DNA of 64,000 nt from Corynebacterium glucuronolyticum DSM 44120 (GCF_030440595.1 NZ_CP047452.1:2108001-2172000); one strand, 5' to 3'. Positions 15,769 through 25,975 are shown, counted from the first letter of the stretch. Numbers and translations: made by a program. The notes: generated by a model not told the origin, from the letters alone.

Positions 15769-16683
15769 CTACTGCAGCGCCAGCTCAGACAAACGCCGGA
15801 CCGCGAATTCCACGGAGTATTCGGGGTTTCCCCACCCTTTTGTCGCCTCTTCAAGCTCCGCCAGGATGACGACAGCGCGGGAAATGGAATCCTCCGACCA
15901 CCGGCGCGCAACCTTTGCCAGCTTATCCGCCTTCCACGGTGGCATCCCCGGCACCTGAGCTCCTGCTCCGCGCATGGAGTAGAGACACGCGATAGCCGTG
16001 ATATTGGAGGCAATGGCGCTGGTCAGGCGCACGGGTGGCTCCCCGAGCTGCAGTGCCCGCCGGGTGGATGCAACTGCCTTAGCAGTCTGCCCGCTGACGA
16101 TGAGGTCCGCGATTTCGAACCCCGATACTTCGGCGACTCCCTGATACATGGTGCGGACGCTGTCCACCGTCACCGTGCCGTTGTTATCGGACACGAGCTG
16201 CGCGATGGCCGCTGCGAGTTCCCTCAGATCGCTGCCCACTCCCTCGAGGACCGCCTGCGCGACATCAGGGGTCACGCGCGCATTGTGGCTGCGGAATTCA
16301 TCCATCACCCACCGCATCCGGTCGCGCGGCTTAACGGGCTTGACCTCATTGACCGTCGCCGTCTTTTTCAACTGGGTCAACAGCTTCTTCTGCTTGCCCC
16401 CGCCGGAGTGCATGAGAATGACAGTGATTTCGTCCACGGGGTCCGCAGCGACGCTGATGAACGCCTCCATGACCTCTTTTCGGGCGAGTTCACCGTGGGT
16501 GAAGACGATGACACGGGCCTCCCGCATGAGAGTGGGGGTGACGAGGCCGTAGACCATTGAGCCGGTGAGCTCCGCGCAGTGGTGTGACTCCACGGTCGGA
16601 TTTCCCTCGGTCCTCTGGATGATAATGTCTCGGACGCGTTCTACGAGGAAGTCATCCTCCCCCACGATTACATGCATAGCCAC
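15769..16683 (-). CDS. holA: DNA polymerase III delta subunit
   Basis: The 304-residue clamp-loader subunit that opens the beta sliding clamp. The N-terminal AAA-like fold begins HVIVGEDDFLVERVRDII. The C-terminal collar domain has the typical HolA helices (FEIADLIVSGQTAKAV). It lacks a Walker A motif, as expected for delta. The start is GTG 16683, which has TAGGAT 6 nt upstream (leaderless), or ATG 16677. It is 13 bp behind comEC in the comEA-comEC-holA order common in actinobacteria. Confidence 0.95.
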   Translation of the reverse strand: MAMHVIVGEDDFLVERVRDIIIQRTEGNPTVESHHCAELTGSMVYGLVTPTLMREARVIVFTHGELARKEVMEAFISVAADPVDEITVILMHSGGGKQKKLLTQLKKTATVNEVKPVKPRDRMRWVMDEFRSHNARVTPDVAQAVLEGVGSDLRELAAAIAQLVSDNNGTVTVDSVRTMYQGVAEVSGFEIADLIVSGQTAKAVASTRRALQLGEPPVRLTSAIASNITAIACLYSMRGAGAQVPGMPPWKADKLAKVARRWSEDSISRAVVILAELEEATKGWGNPEYSVEFAVRRLSELALQ

Positions 16684-16696
16684 GCCACTATCCTAG

Positions 16697-18280
16697 CTAG
16701 AACGCTCCGCTTTCGGCGTGCTGGGTTCCATCGGCGTAGATGGTGACCCGGCCGTCCCGTTCCGGATAGATCACCGGCTGTCCCCAGCGCGTGACAGTCG
16801 CTCGCTCATGTGGCCGGCCGGGACTCGAGTCAACGATGACCTGTGCGTCGATGTAATCCTTCCCATCGTAGTCGTTCACGCCCACGACCGCATCGAACGT
16901 CGCCTGTGGTGGCCCGGCGCGCCACGGAAGATGTCCGCCCCCGATCACGACGAGAGCCACCACTGTGGCGACGAGCCGCGGGTGCCCATCCAGGATGAGG
17001 TACACGATCCACCCTGCGACGACGACCGCCCAGGCGGCAGAGATCCCCACCGTCGCGTGGGGGAGATTGTTCGCCCATGTGGCCACCGCGTGAATCCACC
17101 AAGCACCGGGCTCCGCTAGCCGGATAAAGACTCCTTCGCCCCCGCCGGGGAGAAGCATCGCCACGGCGCCACACAGCCCCAGCACCGTCACCGGCGCGAC
17201 CGCTATGCCCGCAAGCAGGTTCGCTACAACACTGACGAGGGAGACCCTGCCGGACATGAGTGCGATGATCGGCATGGTGACTACGTCTGCCGCGATCGCT
17301 ACCGCCAGGGCACGGGCAAGCAGGTCCGGAAGGAATCCCAGGGCCTGCGCAACGAGAGGACTGACGACAACGATGCCCGCTGTCGCCGCGACGGATAGGG
17401 CGAAGCCGTAATTCACCGCGAGGTTGGAGTCCCACACGACAAGCCCGATGACGGCGAGACACAGGGCGTGGACGGGTTCGGAGCGTCGGGAAGCAACGAC
17501 AGCGGTGAGCCCCACCACACCCGTGACCGCTGCGCGAAGAACCGACGGCTCCGGTCCTACCAAGAACACGTAAACAAGTAGCACAGCTGCAGCGCCCGCC
17601 GTCCGTATGTAGGGGCCTGCCCACCCCAATGTAAGCACGGCGACAGTGGTGACAATTGCGATGTTCGAACCGCTCACCGCACTGAGATGGCTCAACCCCG
17701 TGGAAATATATACGGACTGTTCATCTGGTGTTTGCAGGCTCGTGTCCCCGAGCACCATGCCGGGGATTAGACCACGCGTGTCGCTCCCCGCGATGCGCGC
17801 TACCGCCGCAGCGAAATCGGCGCGCATACCCTGCGCCCACCCGCCACCGCGCAACACCTCAATGTTCCTCCCGATCCCCAGCACCCCCTCCACGCTCGGC
17901 CGATCACTGGGCATGGTGTGGATATTCGCCGTAATCACCGAACCGACCTCGACCTTTTCTTTCACGAGAACGGGGAGTCCTCCCGTATCCAGGAGGTACC
18001 CGCCGGAGCTGGTCTGGCGCACCCCGTGCACGCGAAGGGTGACCCGGCCAGCAAGATCTGCAAGGCAACGGCTGCGCACGATCCTGAGCCAACAGGTGAC
18101 AAGCCCCGCGCAGCTGACCCCGGCGACGAACAGCGCCTGCCCCCACTGCCGTAGCAAGACGCACACCAGCACTGCCACGCCGATGACCACTATACCCAGG
18201 GCGGAACCCCGGCTGAGAATGGTCGCGAGGACGACAGCCCACACAGTGAGCGCAGCCGGAACGAGCCGCAGTTCCGTCAC
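16697..18280 (-). CDS. comEC: ComEC/Rec2 family DNA-uptake channel, without the beta-lactamase-like domain
   Basis: A 527-residue polytopic membrane protein. The N-terminus has two or three membrane segments, then an OB-like soluble region (residues about 60-150), then the Competence domain with GMVLGDTSL and the conserved STGLSHLSAVSGSNIAIV segment. The C-terminus ends about 80 residues after the last membrane segment. It has no HxHxDH metal site, so the metallo-beta-lactamase nuclease domain of the long ComEC proteins is missing. The GTG start overlaps the comEA stop (GTGA), indicating translational coupling. Confidence 0.92.
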   Translation of the reverse strand: MTELRLVPAALTVWAVVLATILSRGSALGIVVIGVAVLVCVLLRQWGQALFVAGVSCAGLVTCWLRIVRSRCLADLAGRVTLRVHGVRQTSSGGYLLDTGGLPVLVKEKVEVGSVITANIHTMPSDRPSVEGVLGIGRNIEVLRGGGWAQGMRADFAAAVARIAGSDTRGLIPGMVLGDTSLQTPDEQSVYISTGLSHLSAVSGSNIAIVTTVAVLTLGWAGPYIRTAGAAAVLLVYVFLVGPEPSVLRAAVTGVVGLTAVVASRRSEPVHALCLAVIGLVVWDSNLAVNYGFALSVAATAGIVVVSPLVAQALGFLPDLLARALAVAIAADVVTMPIIALMSGRVSLVSVVANLLAGIAVAPVTVLGLCGAVAMLLPGGGEGVFIRLAEPGAWWIHAVATWANNLPHATVGISAAWAVVVAGWIVYLILDGHPRLVATVVALVVIGGGHLPWRAGPPQATFDAVVGVNDYDGKDYIDAQVIVDSSPGRPHERATVTRWGQPVIYPERDGRVTIYADGTQHAESGAF

Positions 18281-18924
18281 AGCGTGACCTTATCCTTCAG
18301 CTTGTCAAAGGTCGCCGGCCCAATACCCTTTACGTCCTGCAGCTGCTCCAGCGAGGAAAATCCACCGTTTTGCTCCCGGTAGGCGATGATCGCCGCAGCC
18401 GTCTTCTCCCCCACTCCATCGAGCTCCTGCAGCTGCGCCGCAGTGGCGGAGTTCAGGGAGACACCACCTGCACCTCCACCGGGTTCCGCCGCACCGACCG
18501 CGCCGACCGCACCCTGTACGGGGACAGTGATCTGCGTGCCGTCGACAAGCTTCTGCGCCTGGTTAACGGCCACCAGGTTCGCCTCGGGCTGTGGTCCCGC
18601 CTGCGCGAGCGCGTCCGCGACGCGAGCCCCCTCGGGGAGCGTGATGAGGCCGGGACGGTCGACGGCGCCGACGACGCTGACCACAACCTCCGATGGCGGT
18701 GCCGATGTTTCCACCGCCGGGATCGGCGTGAACTCGTCGGCCTCCTCTGCCCCGCCATGGAGGAAAAAGAAACAGAGCCCGACGACGATGACTGCGACGG
18801 CGGCCACTGCTTGTTTCGGGTCGATGCTGACGCGCGGAAACGCGACGTTGAGATGTGTTTCGGTACCGGTGGGCTGGCTGAGCTCACCGATGCGATCTGC
18901 GATTTTTCTGCGATTAGTGCTCAT
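18277..18924 (-). CDS. comEA: ComEA-like DNA-binding protein (SLBB plus helix-hairpin-helix)
   Basis: A 215-residue protein anchored by one membrane segment (AVAAVAVIVVGLCFFFL, about residues 47-63). A SLBB domain follows (VVSVVGAVDRPGLITLPEGARVADAL), then a Gly/Ala linker and two C-terminal helix-hairpin-helix motifs (LNSATAAQLQELDGVGEKTAAAII) that bind DNA. The ATG at 18924 has TAGCCT 7 nt upstream, which favours a leaderless start over the ORF start at 18945. It overlaps comEC by 4 bp. Natural competence is not established for corynebacteria, so the role is inferred from the family. Confidence 0.92.
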   Translation of the reverse strand: MSTNRRKIADRIGELSQPTGTETHLNVAFPRVSIDPKQAVAAVAVIVVGLCFFFLHGGAEEADEFTPIPAVETSAPPSEVVVSVVGAVDRPGLITLPEGARVADALAQAGPQPEANLVAVNQAQKLVDGTQITVPVQGAVGAVGAAEPGGGAGGVSLNSATAAQLQELDGVGEKTAAAIIAYREQNGGFSSLEQLQDVKGIGPATFDKLKDKVTL

Positions 18925-18931
18925 GCGCCCG

Positions 18932-18937
18932 AGGCTA
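18932..18937 (-). promoter_or_regulatory. -10 box of leaderless comEA transcript
   Basis: On the minus strand TAGCCT, 7 nt before the comEA ATG. It would drive the comEA-comEC-holA unit. Confidence 0.6.
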
Positions 18938-18991
18938 AGAGGCAAACCTCACGGACGCGAGCGCGTGAACACTGTCCTGTGGATAACGTCC

Positions 18992-19777
18992 CTATTTTGG
19001 TAGTTCTGGCAGGTCACATGTATTCACAAGGGTCGCTCCGACGGCGCCGGGACCAACGTGGATAGCGATTGCCGGGGAGATATCCACAACGAGGACATTC
19101 GACCCTTCCGCTAACACTGAGCGCAGGTGCTGCTCGAGTCGACGGGCCGTTTCGCGTGCCTCATACTGTTGAATGGCCACAAACACGCGCTCCCCACGCG
19201 CGTGTCCCTCCACCAGCTCCACCATTTTGGCCAGCGCCTTCGATGGGGTACGTCCCTTCGCAGCAACGTCGAGACCGTTTTCGCCCACGTGCAGGATCGG
19301 TCTCGCTGCCAACGTCGCCGCAACATATGCCCCCGTGGTCAAGCGCCCCGACTTCCGCAGCGCATCGAGCTTATGTACGTAGAACCACGTATCACTGCGC
19401 CGCAAAATATCCACTGCAACGGCGTAGCATTCCTCCACATCGGCCCCCATCTGGGCACTCTTAGCCGCGGCCATCGCCGCCGCGCCAAGGTCCATCCCCA
19501 CCGTGTCAGTATCGATCACACGGACATTATCAAAAACGGCTGCCGCCGCCACTGCATTAGACCATGTACTCGACAACTCTTTACCAATGTGTAGCGCCAC
19601 GAGCCCATCGTCGCCGCCGCGCTCGAGCTGGCGGGCGTACGTAGCGGCCAGCTCCAGCGCGCTGAGTCCCGCTGTCGTATCCCCCATCGCATGTAGCTCT
19701 ACCACCTCGATGTGTAGCTCTTCAGCTACCCACGCTGGCAGGTTTGAGGAAGAATCTGTGACAACACGAACAGTCAT
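18992..19777 (-). CDS. DegV family fatty-acid-binding protein
   Basis: A 261-residue cytosolic protein. The DegV signature VRVVTDSSSNLPAWVAEEL is at the N-terminus, and the second lobe contains LHVGENGLDVAAKGRTPSKAL. DegV (FakB-like) proteins hold a fatty acid for a kinase; no fakA is adjacent. The ATG at 19777 overlaps the stop of the upstream phosphatase gene (ATGA), so the two are translationally coupled. The same pair is neighbours in Mycobacterium (Rv2417c-Rv2419c). Confidence 0.9.
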   Translation of the reverse strand: MTVRVVTDSSSNLPAWVAEELHIEVVELHAMGDTTAGLSALELAATYARQLERGGDDGLVALHIGKELSSTWSNAVAAAAVFDNVRVIDTDTVGMDLGAAAMAAAKSAQMGADVEECYAVAVDILRRSDTWFYVHKLDALRKSGRLTTGAYVAATLAARPILHVGENGLDVAAKGRTPSKALAKMVELVEGHARGERVFVAIQQYEARETARRLEQHLRSVLAEGSNVLVVDISPAIAIHVGPGAVGATLVNTCDLPELPK

Positions 19778-20340
19778 GGGTGCATATTCCATTCAACAAG
19801 TGACCACCAGCCGGTGGAATCCAGTGTCGCCCACGCGGTATTGGTCATGACGTTAAGGAGGGATTCGTCGATCCCCAGGCAGCTGGTGACAAGGATCCGG
19901 CTCGAATTACCGTGAGTGACCGCCAGAATTGTGCCTTTTTTGCCGGACATCTCCTGCGCAAAGTCGGACATCCGCTCCGCCACCTGCAGTCGCGATTCGC
20001 CACCGTCGGGGGCCCAACTCGGATCAGTTGACTCTGCGAGACGCTCCCCCTCCGGCAGGTCACCGTAGGTTTTACCCTGCCATGCGCCGAGGTTGGTCTC
20101 ACGCAACCGAACGTCCGCATGTACAGGTAGCCCCACATGCTTGCCGACGATCTGCGCCGTACTCCACGCGCGCCCCAGGTCAGAAGCGTAAATTTCTGTG
20201 ATACCTCGATTGGCTAGCACCGCTGCCGACGCATATGCCCCGGTGAGCCCTTTCTGCGTCAACGGCGAATCGAGGTGACCCTGGACGCGCCTTTCGAGAT
20301 TCCACTCTGTTTCTCCGTGCCGGAGAAGAATGAGTCTCAC
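19774..20340 (-). CDS. gpgP: Histidine phosphatase, probable glucosyl-3-phosphoglycerate phosphatase
   Basis: A 188-residue member of the phosphoglycerate-mutase-like superfamily. The catalytic histidine is in LILLRHGETEWN (residues 3-14) and the second histidine is in LAVTHGNSSRIL. In Mycobacterium the gene at this exact position, between rsfS and degV, is GpgP (Rv2419c), which dephosphorylates glucosyl-3-phosphoglycerate on the way to methylglucose lipopolysaccharide. The assignment is by synteny plus family; a general phosphatase is possible. The GTG start overlaps the rsfS stop by 4 bp. Confidence 0.82.
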   Translation of the reverse strand: MRLILLRHGETEWNLERRVQGHLDSPLTQKGLTGAYASAAVLANRGITEIYASDLGRAWSTAQIVGKHVGLPVHADVRLRETNLGAWQGKTYGDLPEGERLAESTDPSWAPDGGESRLQVAERMSDFAQEMSGKKGTILAVTHGNSSRILVTSCLGIDESLLNVMTNTAWATLDSTGWWSLVEWNMHP

Positions 20341-20798
20341 AGTTCGTCGCGATCCGGCTCCGGGGCTGCGAGCGGGATCTCATCGATGGAATCCACGCTG
20401 CGGACATCGACCTCGTCTTCCCATTTCACGGGGCGTTCGTAGGGCTCAATACCCTCGATGGGGACAATCGGGCAATCGGCGTACAGCTTGTCCAGGCCGT
20501 AGAACTCCCGCTCCTCATCACGCATGACGTGCACGACGATATCCGTGTAGTCCAGCAAGGACCAGCGAGATTCGCGCACACCTTCGCGCTTGGCCGGCTT
20601 GTATCCGGCTTCCTTCATCTGGAACTCGATCTCATCGACGATTGCCTGCACCTGGCGTTCCGTTTCCGCCGAGGCAATGACAAAGAGGTCGGTGATGGTC
20701 AGAGGCTGGGTAACGTCGAGGACAGCAATGTTGGTTGCGAGCTTTTCGTCGGCAGCACGAGCCGCGACGGTCGCCATTCTTACTGAGCTTTCATTCAT
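20337..20798 (-). CDS. rsfS: Ribosomal silencing factor RsfS
   Basis: A 153-residue protein that binds L14 and prevents subunit joining under starvation. The DUF143 core is clear (ITDLFVIASAETERQVQAIVDEIE, then WSLLDYTDIVVHVM). It has an acidic C-terminal extension of about 40 residues. The ATG at 20798 is preceded by TACCAT at 7 nt, consistent with a leaderless mRNA that begins the rsfS-gpgP-degV operon; all three genes overlap by 4 bp. Confidence 0.95.
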   Translation of the reverse strand: MNESSVRMATVAARAADEKLATNIAVLDVTQPLTITDLFVIASAETERQVQAIVDEIEFQMKEAGYKPAKREGVRESRWSLLDYTDIVVHVMRDEEREFYGLDKLYADCPIVPIEGIEPYERPVKWEDEVDVRSVDSIDEIPLAAPEPDRDEL

Positions 20799-20805
20799 GG
20801 GGCAT

Positions 20806-20811
20806 ATGGTA
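20806..20811 (-). promoter_or_regulatory. -10 box of leaderless rsfS transcript
   Basis: TACCAT on the minus strand, 7 nt before the rsfS ATG. Confidence 0.55.
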
Positions 20812-20822
20812 CTAGCACCAAG

Positions 20823-21440
20823 CTACGTGCTGGGAGAAAGGATCTCCCGTGGCCCCTCCCGCCGGTAGAGTTTGCGCTTTTCAATGTATTGAACCACGCC
20901 GTCGGGCACGAGGTACCACACGGGCTGGCCACTGCGTGCTCGTGCGCGACAATCGGTGGACGAAATCGCCATCGCAGGGATGTTGATGAACTGCACTTTC
21001 CCCTCCGGCAGAGCGGATTCGTCGACCTCGTAGCCTGGTCTATTTACACCCACGAAGTGCGCGAGTTCGAACATCTCCTCGTAGTCTTTCCAGCTTGTGA
21101 TGTTCTGCAACGAGTCCGCCCCCGTGATGAAGAACAGCTCGGCATCCGGGAACTGCTCCCTCAGCTCCCGCAGCGTGTCAATGGTGTACGTCGCCCCCTC
21201 CCGGTCAATATCCACCCTCGACACGGTAAACCGTGGGTTGGACGCGGTAGCGATGACCGTCATGAGATACCGGTCCTCTTTGTCGCTTACTTTCCGGTCG
21301 GCCTTCTGCCATGGCTCCCCGGTGGGGACGTAAAGCACGATGTCCAGACCAAAACGGTAAGCCACCTCGCTGCCCGCAACGAGGTGGCCGTTGTGGATGG
21401 GATCGAACGTTCCACCCATGATTCCAATGCGGTTCGCCAT
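20823..21440 (-). CDS. nadD: Nicotinate-nucleotide adenylyltransferase
   Basis: A 205-residue enzyme that adenylates nicotinate mononucleotide in NAD synthesis. The nucleotidyltransferase motif [12 protein letters not shown] is at residues 9-20, and the C-terminal [13 protein letters not shown] corresponds to the ISSTxxR phosphate-binding motif. The ATG at 21440 has TAGCCT 7 nt upstream and no ribosome-binding site. rsfS follows 24 bp later, the usual actinobacterial pairing. Confidence 0.96.
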   Translation of the reverse strand: MANRIGIMGGTFDPIHNGHLVAGSEVAYRFGLDIVLYVPTGEPWQKADRKVSDKEDRYLMTVIATASNPRFTVSRVDIDREGATYTIDTLRELREQFPDAELFFITGADSLQNITSWKDYEEMFELAHFVGVNRPGYEVDESALPEGKVQFINIPAMAISSTDCRARARSGQPVWYLVPDGVVQYIEKRKLYRREGPREILSPST

Positions 21441-21447
21441 ACCCCCT

Positions 21448-21453
21448 AGGCTA
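21448..21453 (-). promoter_or_regulatory. -10 box of leaderless nadD transcript
   Basis: TAGCCT on the minus strand, 7 nt before the nadD ATG. It overlaps the last codons of the upstream cutinase gene, whose stop region begins at 21451. Confidence 0.6.
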
Positions 21454-22323
21454 CCGTCGCGCGTCTACCCAGGAGGCAAAGATCCGGGCAGCTGCGTCGC
21501 GATCCGCAGCACGTGAGGAGTTCCAGCGGAAGTAGGAGCCGTGTGCGGAGTTGTCCACCCACTGGCCGTTGAGGTACTTGCGTACGTTCAGGTCGCAGAA
21601 GGGGTCATCAGCCACGCAGTACTCGATGCGCGGAGCACCCGACAGCGCGCCAGCACGCATGGGAGTCCCGCCCAGCACGCCGATGCCGCTGAGCCCCGTT
21701 CCAATGCGCCCCGGAGTGCCTTGCGTGTTGTACGGGCTGCCGAGGTTGATCACTCCGGCAAGCTTGCCCTGGCGGTCAAGCGTCCGCTCGACACCACCCA
21801 TGACCACGGAGCCCTGGGAGTAACCAGCCAACACGTACTGCGGGTGGCAGCCACTGCTGGCCTCATAGTCGTTGATGGTGGACAGGACACCGTGGGTGCC
21901 GTTGATAAACGAGTCACGGAAGAGCGCAGCCTGCGGAAGGAGCATCTCGCGGAACAGGTTCACTGCGGAATCGAAATCCGTCGGTGGGGTGATATCCCGC
22001 TCCGGTGCAGCAGCCGGGTACTTGAACTCGTCGAGCCCGAGAACCTTGACCGAATTCATGACCGATCCGCCGGTATCCCAGTTGTAGCGGGACTCAAAAT
22101 AGTGGAACATGGCCGCCAGAGTGGGACCCTCACGACCATTGGACCAGAACGGGCCACCGTAGTTCTGTGGTGCCCACGCACCACCACCGTTTTCACCACT
22201 GCCACGGGCAGCCACGACGGCTACAGCCGGGCACGGCTCTTGCGCTTGTGCCGCGACGGGCACAACCAAGGTGGATGCTACAGCCACAGCGGTTGCAGCG
22301 ATTGCTCGAAGAAGCTTCTTCAT
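21451..22323 (-). CDS. Secreted cutinase-family esterase
   Basis: A 290-residue exported serine esterase. The signal peptide covers about residues 1-29 ([21 protein letters not shown]). The cutinase fold then starts [17 protein letters not shown]. The nucleophile is in GYSQGSVV, and the DPFCD and AHGSYF segments supply the Asp and His of the triad. Paired cysteines near both ends fit disulfides. In mycolata such enzymes include Culp lipases and mycolate or wax esterases; the substrate is unknown. The start may be the ATG at 22323 or 22335, both behind AGGAG. Confidence 0.9.
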   Translation of the reverse strand: MKKLLRAIAATAVAVASTLVVPVAAQAQEPCPAVAVVAARGSGENGGGAWAPQNYGGPFWSNGREGPTLAAMFHYFESRYNWDTGGSVMNSVKVLGLDEFKYPAAAPERDITPPTDFDSAVNLFREMLLPQAALFRDSFINGTHGVLSTINDYEASSGCHPQYVLAGYSQGSVVMGGVERTLDRQGKLAGVINLGSPYNTQGTPGRIGTGLSGIGVLGGTPMRAGALSGAPRIEYCVADDPFCDLNVRKYLNGQWVDNSAHGSYFRWNSSRAADRDAAARIFASWVDARR

Positions 22324-22424
22324 GTAGAGAGCCATCTCCTGTTCACGTTTCTCGGAGGGATCTTTCGTTGTTGTATTCTGCCACATCCACTATCGCCTCT
22401 CATCTGCGGACTGTTTCTCCCGGT

Positions 22425-22455
22425 CACTCACCCCCTACCCCCGCGGGGGTGAGTG
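22425..22455. repeat. Inverted repeat between the divergent cutinase and HNH genes
   Basis: CACTCACCCCC and GGGGGTGAGTG are perfect 11-bp arms with a 9-nt centre. The repeat lies between two divergent genes, so it cannot be an ordinary terminator. It may be an operator or a folded leader element. Confidence 0.6.
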
Positions 22456-22518
22456 ATGTGGGTGCCACTTTGTACGATAAATTCGAACACAATGTCGATC
22501 CCAGCCTAAGGGTAGAAA

Positions 22519-23682
22519 ATGCAGTTAAAAGCCACAGACAACGCTTATTACACCGTCGAAAAGCCGACAAACCTCGTCGGCAGACGCTACATATTCGAAA
22601 ATAAGAGCGATAGACAATTTTGGTCACAATTCACCACAGACATCGTCAATATCACAGCGACGGCGGAGGAGCTCGCCAGCCAGTGCGGCTCAACCGCGAC
22701 GAGTATCGCCGGCAAGCTCTGTGCCTACGCCACCCTCAATCACCTGCCACGGCTCCGCGCGTGGGTAGAGGAGAAAAACCTCTTCGATGCCCGGCGTCTG
22801 CGCGCGATCTCGGATCCGTTGTGCGAGGTGAAAGCACTCATCGGCGACGACCTCTCGGCGTTTGATGCGGCCATCGTCGAAGCCATGCAGCCGATTCGGA
22901 AAGACCAATGTCTCCCATCGCCGGGGGAGATCAAGAAGAAGGTGAAGCGAATCCTTATCAAACTGTACGGGGTGAAGTTTAAGAAGAGGGAGCGGAAACA
23001 CAAGGACTCGCTCACTTTCTGGCACAGCCCTGATGTTGATGAGACTGTTGTGGTCGCGTCTTTCGACGAGACAGCCGGCACCGAAATCGAGGTGCGAATC
23101 ATGGAGTGCGCACGGCAATGGGGACTCTCCCCTATAGAGGCGCTGAAGAAAATCATCATGAGCAAAGTGCAGATGAAGGTCACGCTCAACACCTATGGTG
23201 CGGATGGGAAGGCGGAGTACGCCGACTACGTCGGGGATCTCACGCCAAACCTCTCCGACTACTTCACAGGAAAAGTGACTACCACGCATGACATGGATGA
23301 GGCCAAGACAAAGGTATCCACCGGATACAAACCCTCCACCCTGATCAAGGACTTTGTGCGTGGCCGCGACGGAACCTGCTGTTTCCCCGGTTGCGACGTG
23401 CCCGCCCGGGACTGCGAGATCGACCACGTGCAGGATTACAAGGGTGACGGACCAACCAGCCCCGATAACCTGCACCTCATGTGCCACCGGCACCATACGT
23501 TGAAAACCCTCGGCATCGTCCAGGTCATTATGGATGGTCTGGGGATCAATACATGGTTCTTTGCCAACGGGGAAAAGACAACGACAATTCCCACCGGGCC
23601 CCTCGCGGGGCTGGCCTGCAAGGCGGGGCTGCGCAACAGCTTCACCGCCCGGCGAGAATGGTTGTTCGGGCCCGCTGCCTAA
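22519..23682 (+). CDS. HNH endonuclease domain protein (corynebacterial family)
   Basis: A 387-residue protein. Residues 1-270 are a helical N-terminal region of the DUF222-like kind common in actinobacteria. The C-terminus has a complete HNH nuclease motif: [15 protein letters not shown], then [20 protein letters not shown], then MCHRHHTLK, with CxxC..CxxH zinc ligands. The ATG at 22519 has AAGGG 6 nt upstream. The first codons are more AT-rich than those of the neighbours. Its 3' end overlaps the convergent proA by 4 bp. Such genes are often multicopy and mobile; no intron or repeat boundaries are visible. Confidence 0.85.
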   Translation: MQLKATDNAYYTVEKPTNLVGRRYIFENKSDRQFWSQFTTDIVNITATAEELASQCGSTATSIAGKLCAYATLNHLPRLRAWVEEKNLFDARRLRAISDPLCEVKALIGDDLSAFDAAIVEAMQPIRKDQCLPSPGEIKKKVKRILIKLYGVKFKKRERKHKDSLTFWHSPDVDETVVVASFDETAGTEIEVRIMECARQWGLSPIEALKKIIMSKVQMKVTLNTYGADGKAEYADYVGDLTPNLSDYFTGKVTTTHDMDEAKTKVSTGYKPSTLIKDFVRGRDGTCCFPGCDVPARDCEIDHVQDYKGDGPTSPDNLHLMCHRHHTLKTLGIVQVIMDGLGINTWFFANGEKTTTIPTGPLAGLACKAGLRNSFTARREWLFGPAA

Positions 23683-24890
23683 CTCCGCGTCTGGCCATCG
23701 CCGCGCAGTGTCCAGGTCGTGGTGGTTAGTTCCGGGAGGGCCATCGGGCCACGGGCATGGAGCTTCTGGGTGGAAATCCCGATCTCTGCCCCCATCCCGA
23801 ATTGCTCTCCATCCGTGAAAGCGGTGGAGGCGTTGACCATCACCACCGCAGAGTCGAGCCCCTCAACGAAGGTGTCGATGACATCTGCGTCCTGGGCAAC
23901 AATCGCATCGGTGTGCCCGGAGCTGTAGCGCTGGATGTGATCGATGGCTTCATCTACGCCGGACACAATTTTGGCGGCGATGTCCATGGAGAGGTACTCG
24001 TCTGCCCAATCGGCATCCGTCGCAGGAACGCACTCAACGGGCAGGTCGTCCCCATGGATGGTGACACCTGCGTCCACGAGGGCCTGGAGGAGCTCCGTAG
24101 CCTGCGGGTAGGAAGCGTCGATAAGCACGGTCTCTGTGGCATTGCACACCGACACCCGGCGAGTTTTCCCGTTGAGGACGATGTCGCGAGCCTTGGCGGG
24201 ATCGGCCGTGCCGTCAACGTAGACATGGCAGTTGCCTGTGCCGGTTTCGATCGTGGGCACGGTTGCCTGCGTGACAACGGCGTTGATGAGGCCTGCCCCG
24301 CCACGCGGGATGACCAGATCGACGAGCCCGCGAGCGGTGACGAGTTCGGTCACCGAGCTATGGTCATCGCTCGGGAGCAGGCAAACGGCATCGGCAGGAA
24401 GGCCGAAATCCTCAAGCACCTTCCTCAGGATGCCCACAAGCGTTTCGTTGGTGTTGCGAGCGGTCTTGGAGCCACGGAGGAGGACGACGTTGCCGGACTT
24501 AAAGGTGAGCCCAAAAGCATCAACGGTGACATTAGGCCGTGCCTCGTAGACGATGCCGATCACACCGATGGGGACGCGCCGCTTAGTCATGCGGATGCCG
24601 TTGTACATCGTGCGCCCTTCGAGGACTTCTCCTACCGGATCCGGAAGTGCTGCCACCTGTTCCAGACCGGAGGCGATCCCCTCGATGCGCTCGGGGGTGA
24701 GCAGGAGTCGGTCATCGTCGACGACGAGGTCCACCTTGTTGGCGGCAAGGATCGCGTCCGTGTGCTCACGGATGGCTCCGGCGGCAGCCCGCAATACCTC
24801 GTCCTTTGTGGTCCGGGGCAGCGTGCGGATGGTGCGGGAAGCACGGGCGGCGCGCGTGGCGAGTTCTGTTACGTTCATGGTGTGTGTCAT
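23679..24890 (-). CDS. proA: Glutamate-5-semialdehyde dehydrogenase (gamma-glutamyl phosphate reductase)
   Basis: A 403-residue enzyme that reduces gamma-glutamyl phosphate with NADPH in proline synthesis. The catalytic cysteine is in [13 protein letters not shown], and the signature [17 protein letters not shown] is intact. The ATG at 24890 overlaps the proB stop by 4 bp. An internal ATG four codons later is an alternative. ProB and ProA work as a complex that channels the unstable phosphate, consistent with the coupling. Confidence 0.97.
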   Translation of the reverse strand: MTHTMNVTELATRAARASRTIRTLPRTTKDEVLRAAAGAIREHTDAILAANKVDLVVDDDRLLLTPERIEGIASGLEQVAALPDPVGEVLEGRTMYNGIRMTKRRVPIGVIGIVYEARPNVTVDAFGLTFKSGNVVLLRGSKTARNTNETLVGILRKVLEDFGLPADAVCLLPSDDHSSVTELVTARGLVDLVIPRGGAGLINAVVTQATVPTIETGTGNCHVYVDGTADPAKARDIVLNGKTRRVSVCNATETVLIDASYPQATELLQALVDAGVTIHGDDLPVECVPATDADWADEYLSMDIAAKIVSGVDEAIDHIQRYSSGHTDAIVAQDADVIDTFVEGLDSAVVMVNASTAFTDGEQFGMGAEIGISTQKLHARGPMALPELTTTTWTLRGDGQTRS

Positions 24891-25975
24891 TCCTGGTGAG
24901 AAAAGTAATCGGCGTGGACAACGGGGCGTTTATCAGGCAGGTCTGAGGTGTGTTTGCCGCGCATCCGCTGGAGCGCCCCGGAGGAGTAATTCACCTCGCC
25001 ACGGCCAAGGATTTCACCGGCGGGGCCGTGTACCTCCACAATGTCGCCGGCATGGAAATCCCCGTCGATGGCTGTGATACCGACGGCAAGGAGTGACGTG
25101 CCGGGCTGTGCAAGCGCTTCCATCGCGCCCTCGTCCACGACCAGGTTGCCGGAAACCTCGGCGGCGTACAGGGCCCAGGTTTTCCAGGCGTTCAGTCCCT
25201 TGCGTGGGGCAAAGGCGGTGCCCACGGAGGCATCGTCGAGTGCGTCGGCGATGCGGGTGGCGGAGGTGAGGAGGACAGGAATGCCTGCCCGGGTGGCGAG
25301 TTGGGCGGCGTTGAGCTTTGTCGCCATGCCGCCGGTTCCCACGGCACCGCCACCACCGGCGACCACGCCGGCGAGATCTTCTGGTCCCGAAACTTCAGGA
25401 ATGAACCGCGCACCGGGGGTGGATGGGTTGGCGGTGTAGAGGCCGTCGACATCGGAAAGGAGAACGAGTGCGTCTGCGGAGACGAGGTTCGCCACGATTG
25501 CGGCGAGGCGATCATTATCACCAAACCGGACCTCCGTCGTGGCAACCGTGTCGTTTTCGTTCACCACGGGGATGCTACCGAGCTGGTGTAGACGGGCGAT
25601 GGTGTTCTGGATGTTGCGGGCGCGATCGCGCTGACCAGCATCAGATGCGGTGAGGAGGACCTGACCGACGGTGATGCCGTGGCGGGCGAAGCTCTGCCCC
25701 CAGGCGTAGGCAAGCTCAACCTGCCCAACGGAGGCCGCAGCCTGCTTGGTCGCGAGGTCCGTAGGACGCGACGACAGTCGCAGTGGGGCCATACCGACGG
25801 CGATGGCACCGGAGGTGACGAGGATAATGTCGCTGACCTGGGCGCGGCCGGTGATCGCATCGACGATCCGGTCGATTGCTTTGGTGTCCACGCGGTGTTC
25901 GGGCGTGGAAATGGAGCTGGAACCGACTTTGACGACGATTTTTCGCGCGGTGGCGAGCTGCTCGCGGAGGTCCAT
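24887..25975 (-). CDS. proB: Glutamate 5-kinase (AAK kinase plus PUA domain)
   Basis: A 362-residue enzyme that phosphorylates L-glutamate, the committed and proline-inhibited step. The amino-acid-kinase fold starts [11 protein letters not shown], and [19 protein letters not shown] is the substrate loop. A C-terminal PUA domain follows ([19 protein letters not shown] onward). It overlaps obg by 1 bp upstream and proA by 4 bp downstream, forming the obg-proB-proA unit. Confidence 0.97.
   Translation of the reverse strand: MDLREQLATARKIVVKVGSSSISTPEHRVDTKAIDRIVDAITGRAQVSDIILVTSGAIAVGMAPLRLSSRPTDLATKQAAASVGQVELAYAWGQSFARHGITVGQVLLTASDAGQRDRARNIQNTIARLHQLGSIPVVNENDTVATTEVRFGDNDRLAAIVANLVSADALVLLSDVDGLYTANPSTPGARFIPEVSGPEDLAGVVAGGGGAVGTGGMATKLNAAQLATRAGIPVLLTSATRIADALDDASVGTAFAPRKGLNAWKTWALYAAEVSGNLVVDEGAMEALAQPGTSLLAVGITAIDGDFHAGDIVEVHGPAGEILGRGEVNYSSGALQRMRGKHTSDLPDKRPVVHADYFSHQE

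Noticed and set aside
22483..22498. LexA-like box TCGAACACAATGTCGA before the HNH gene
   Set aside because: The left half fits, but the essential right half GTTCG is broken, so SOS control is not supported.
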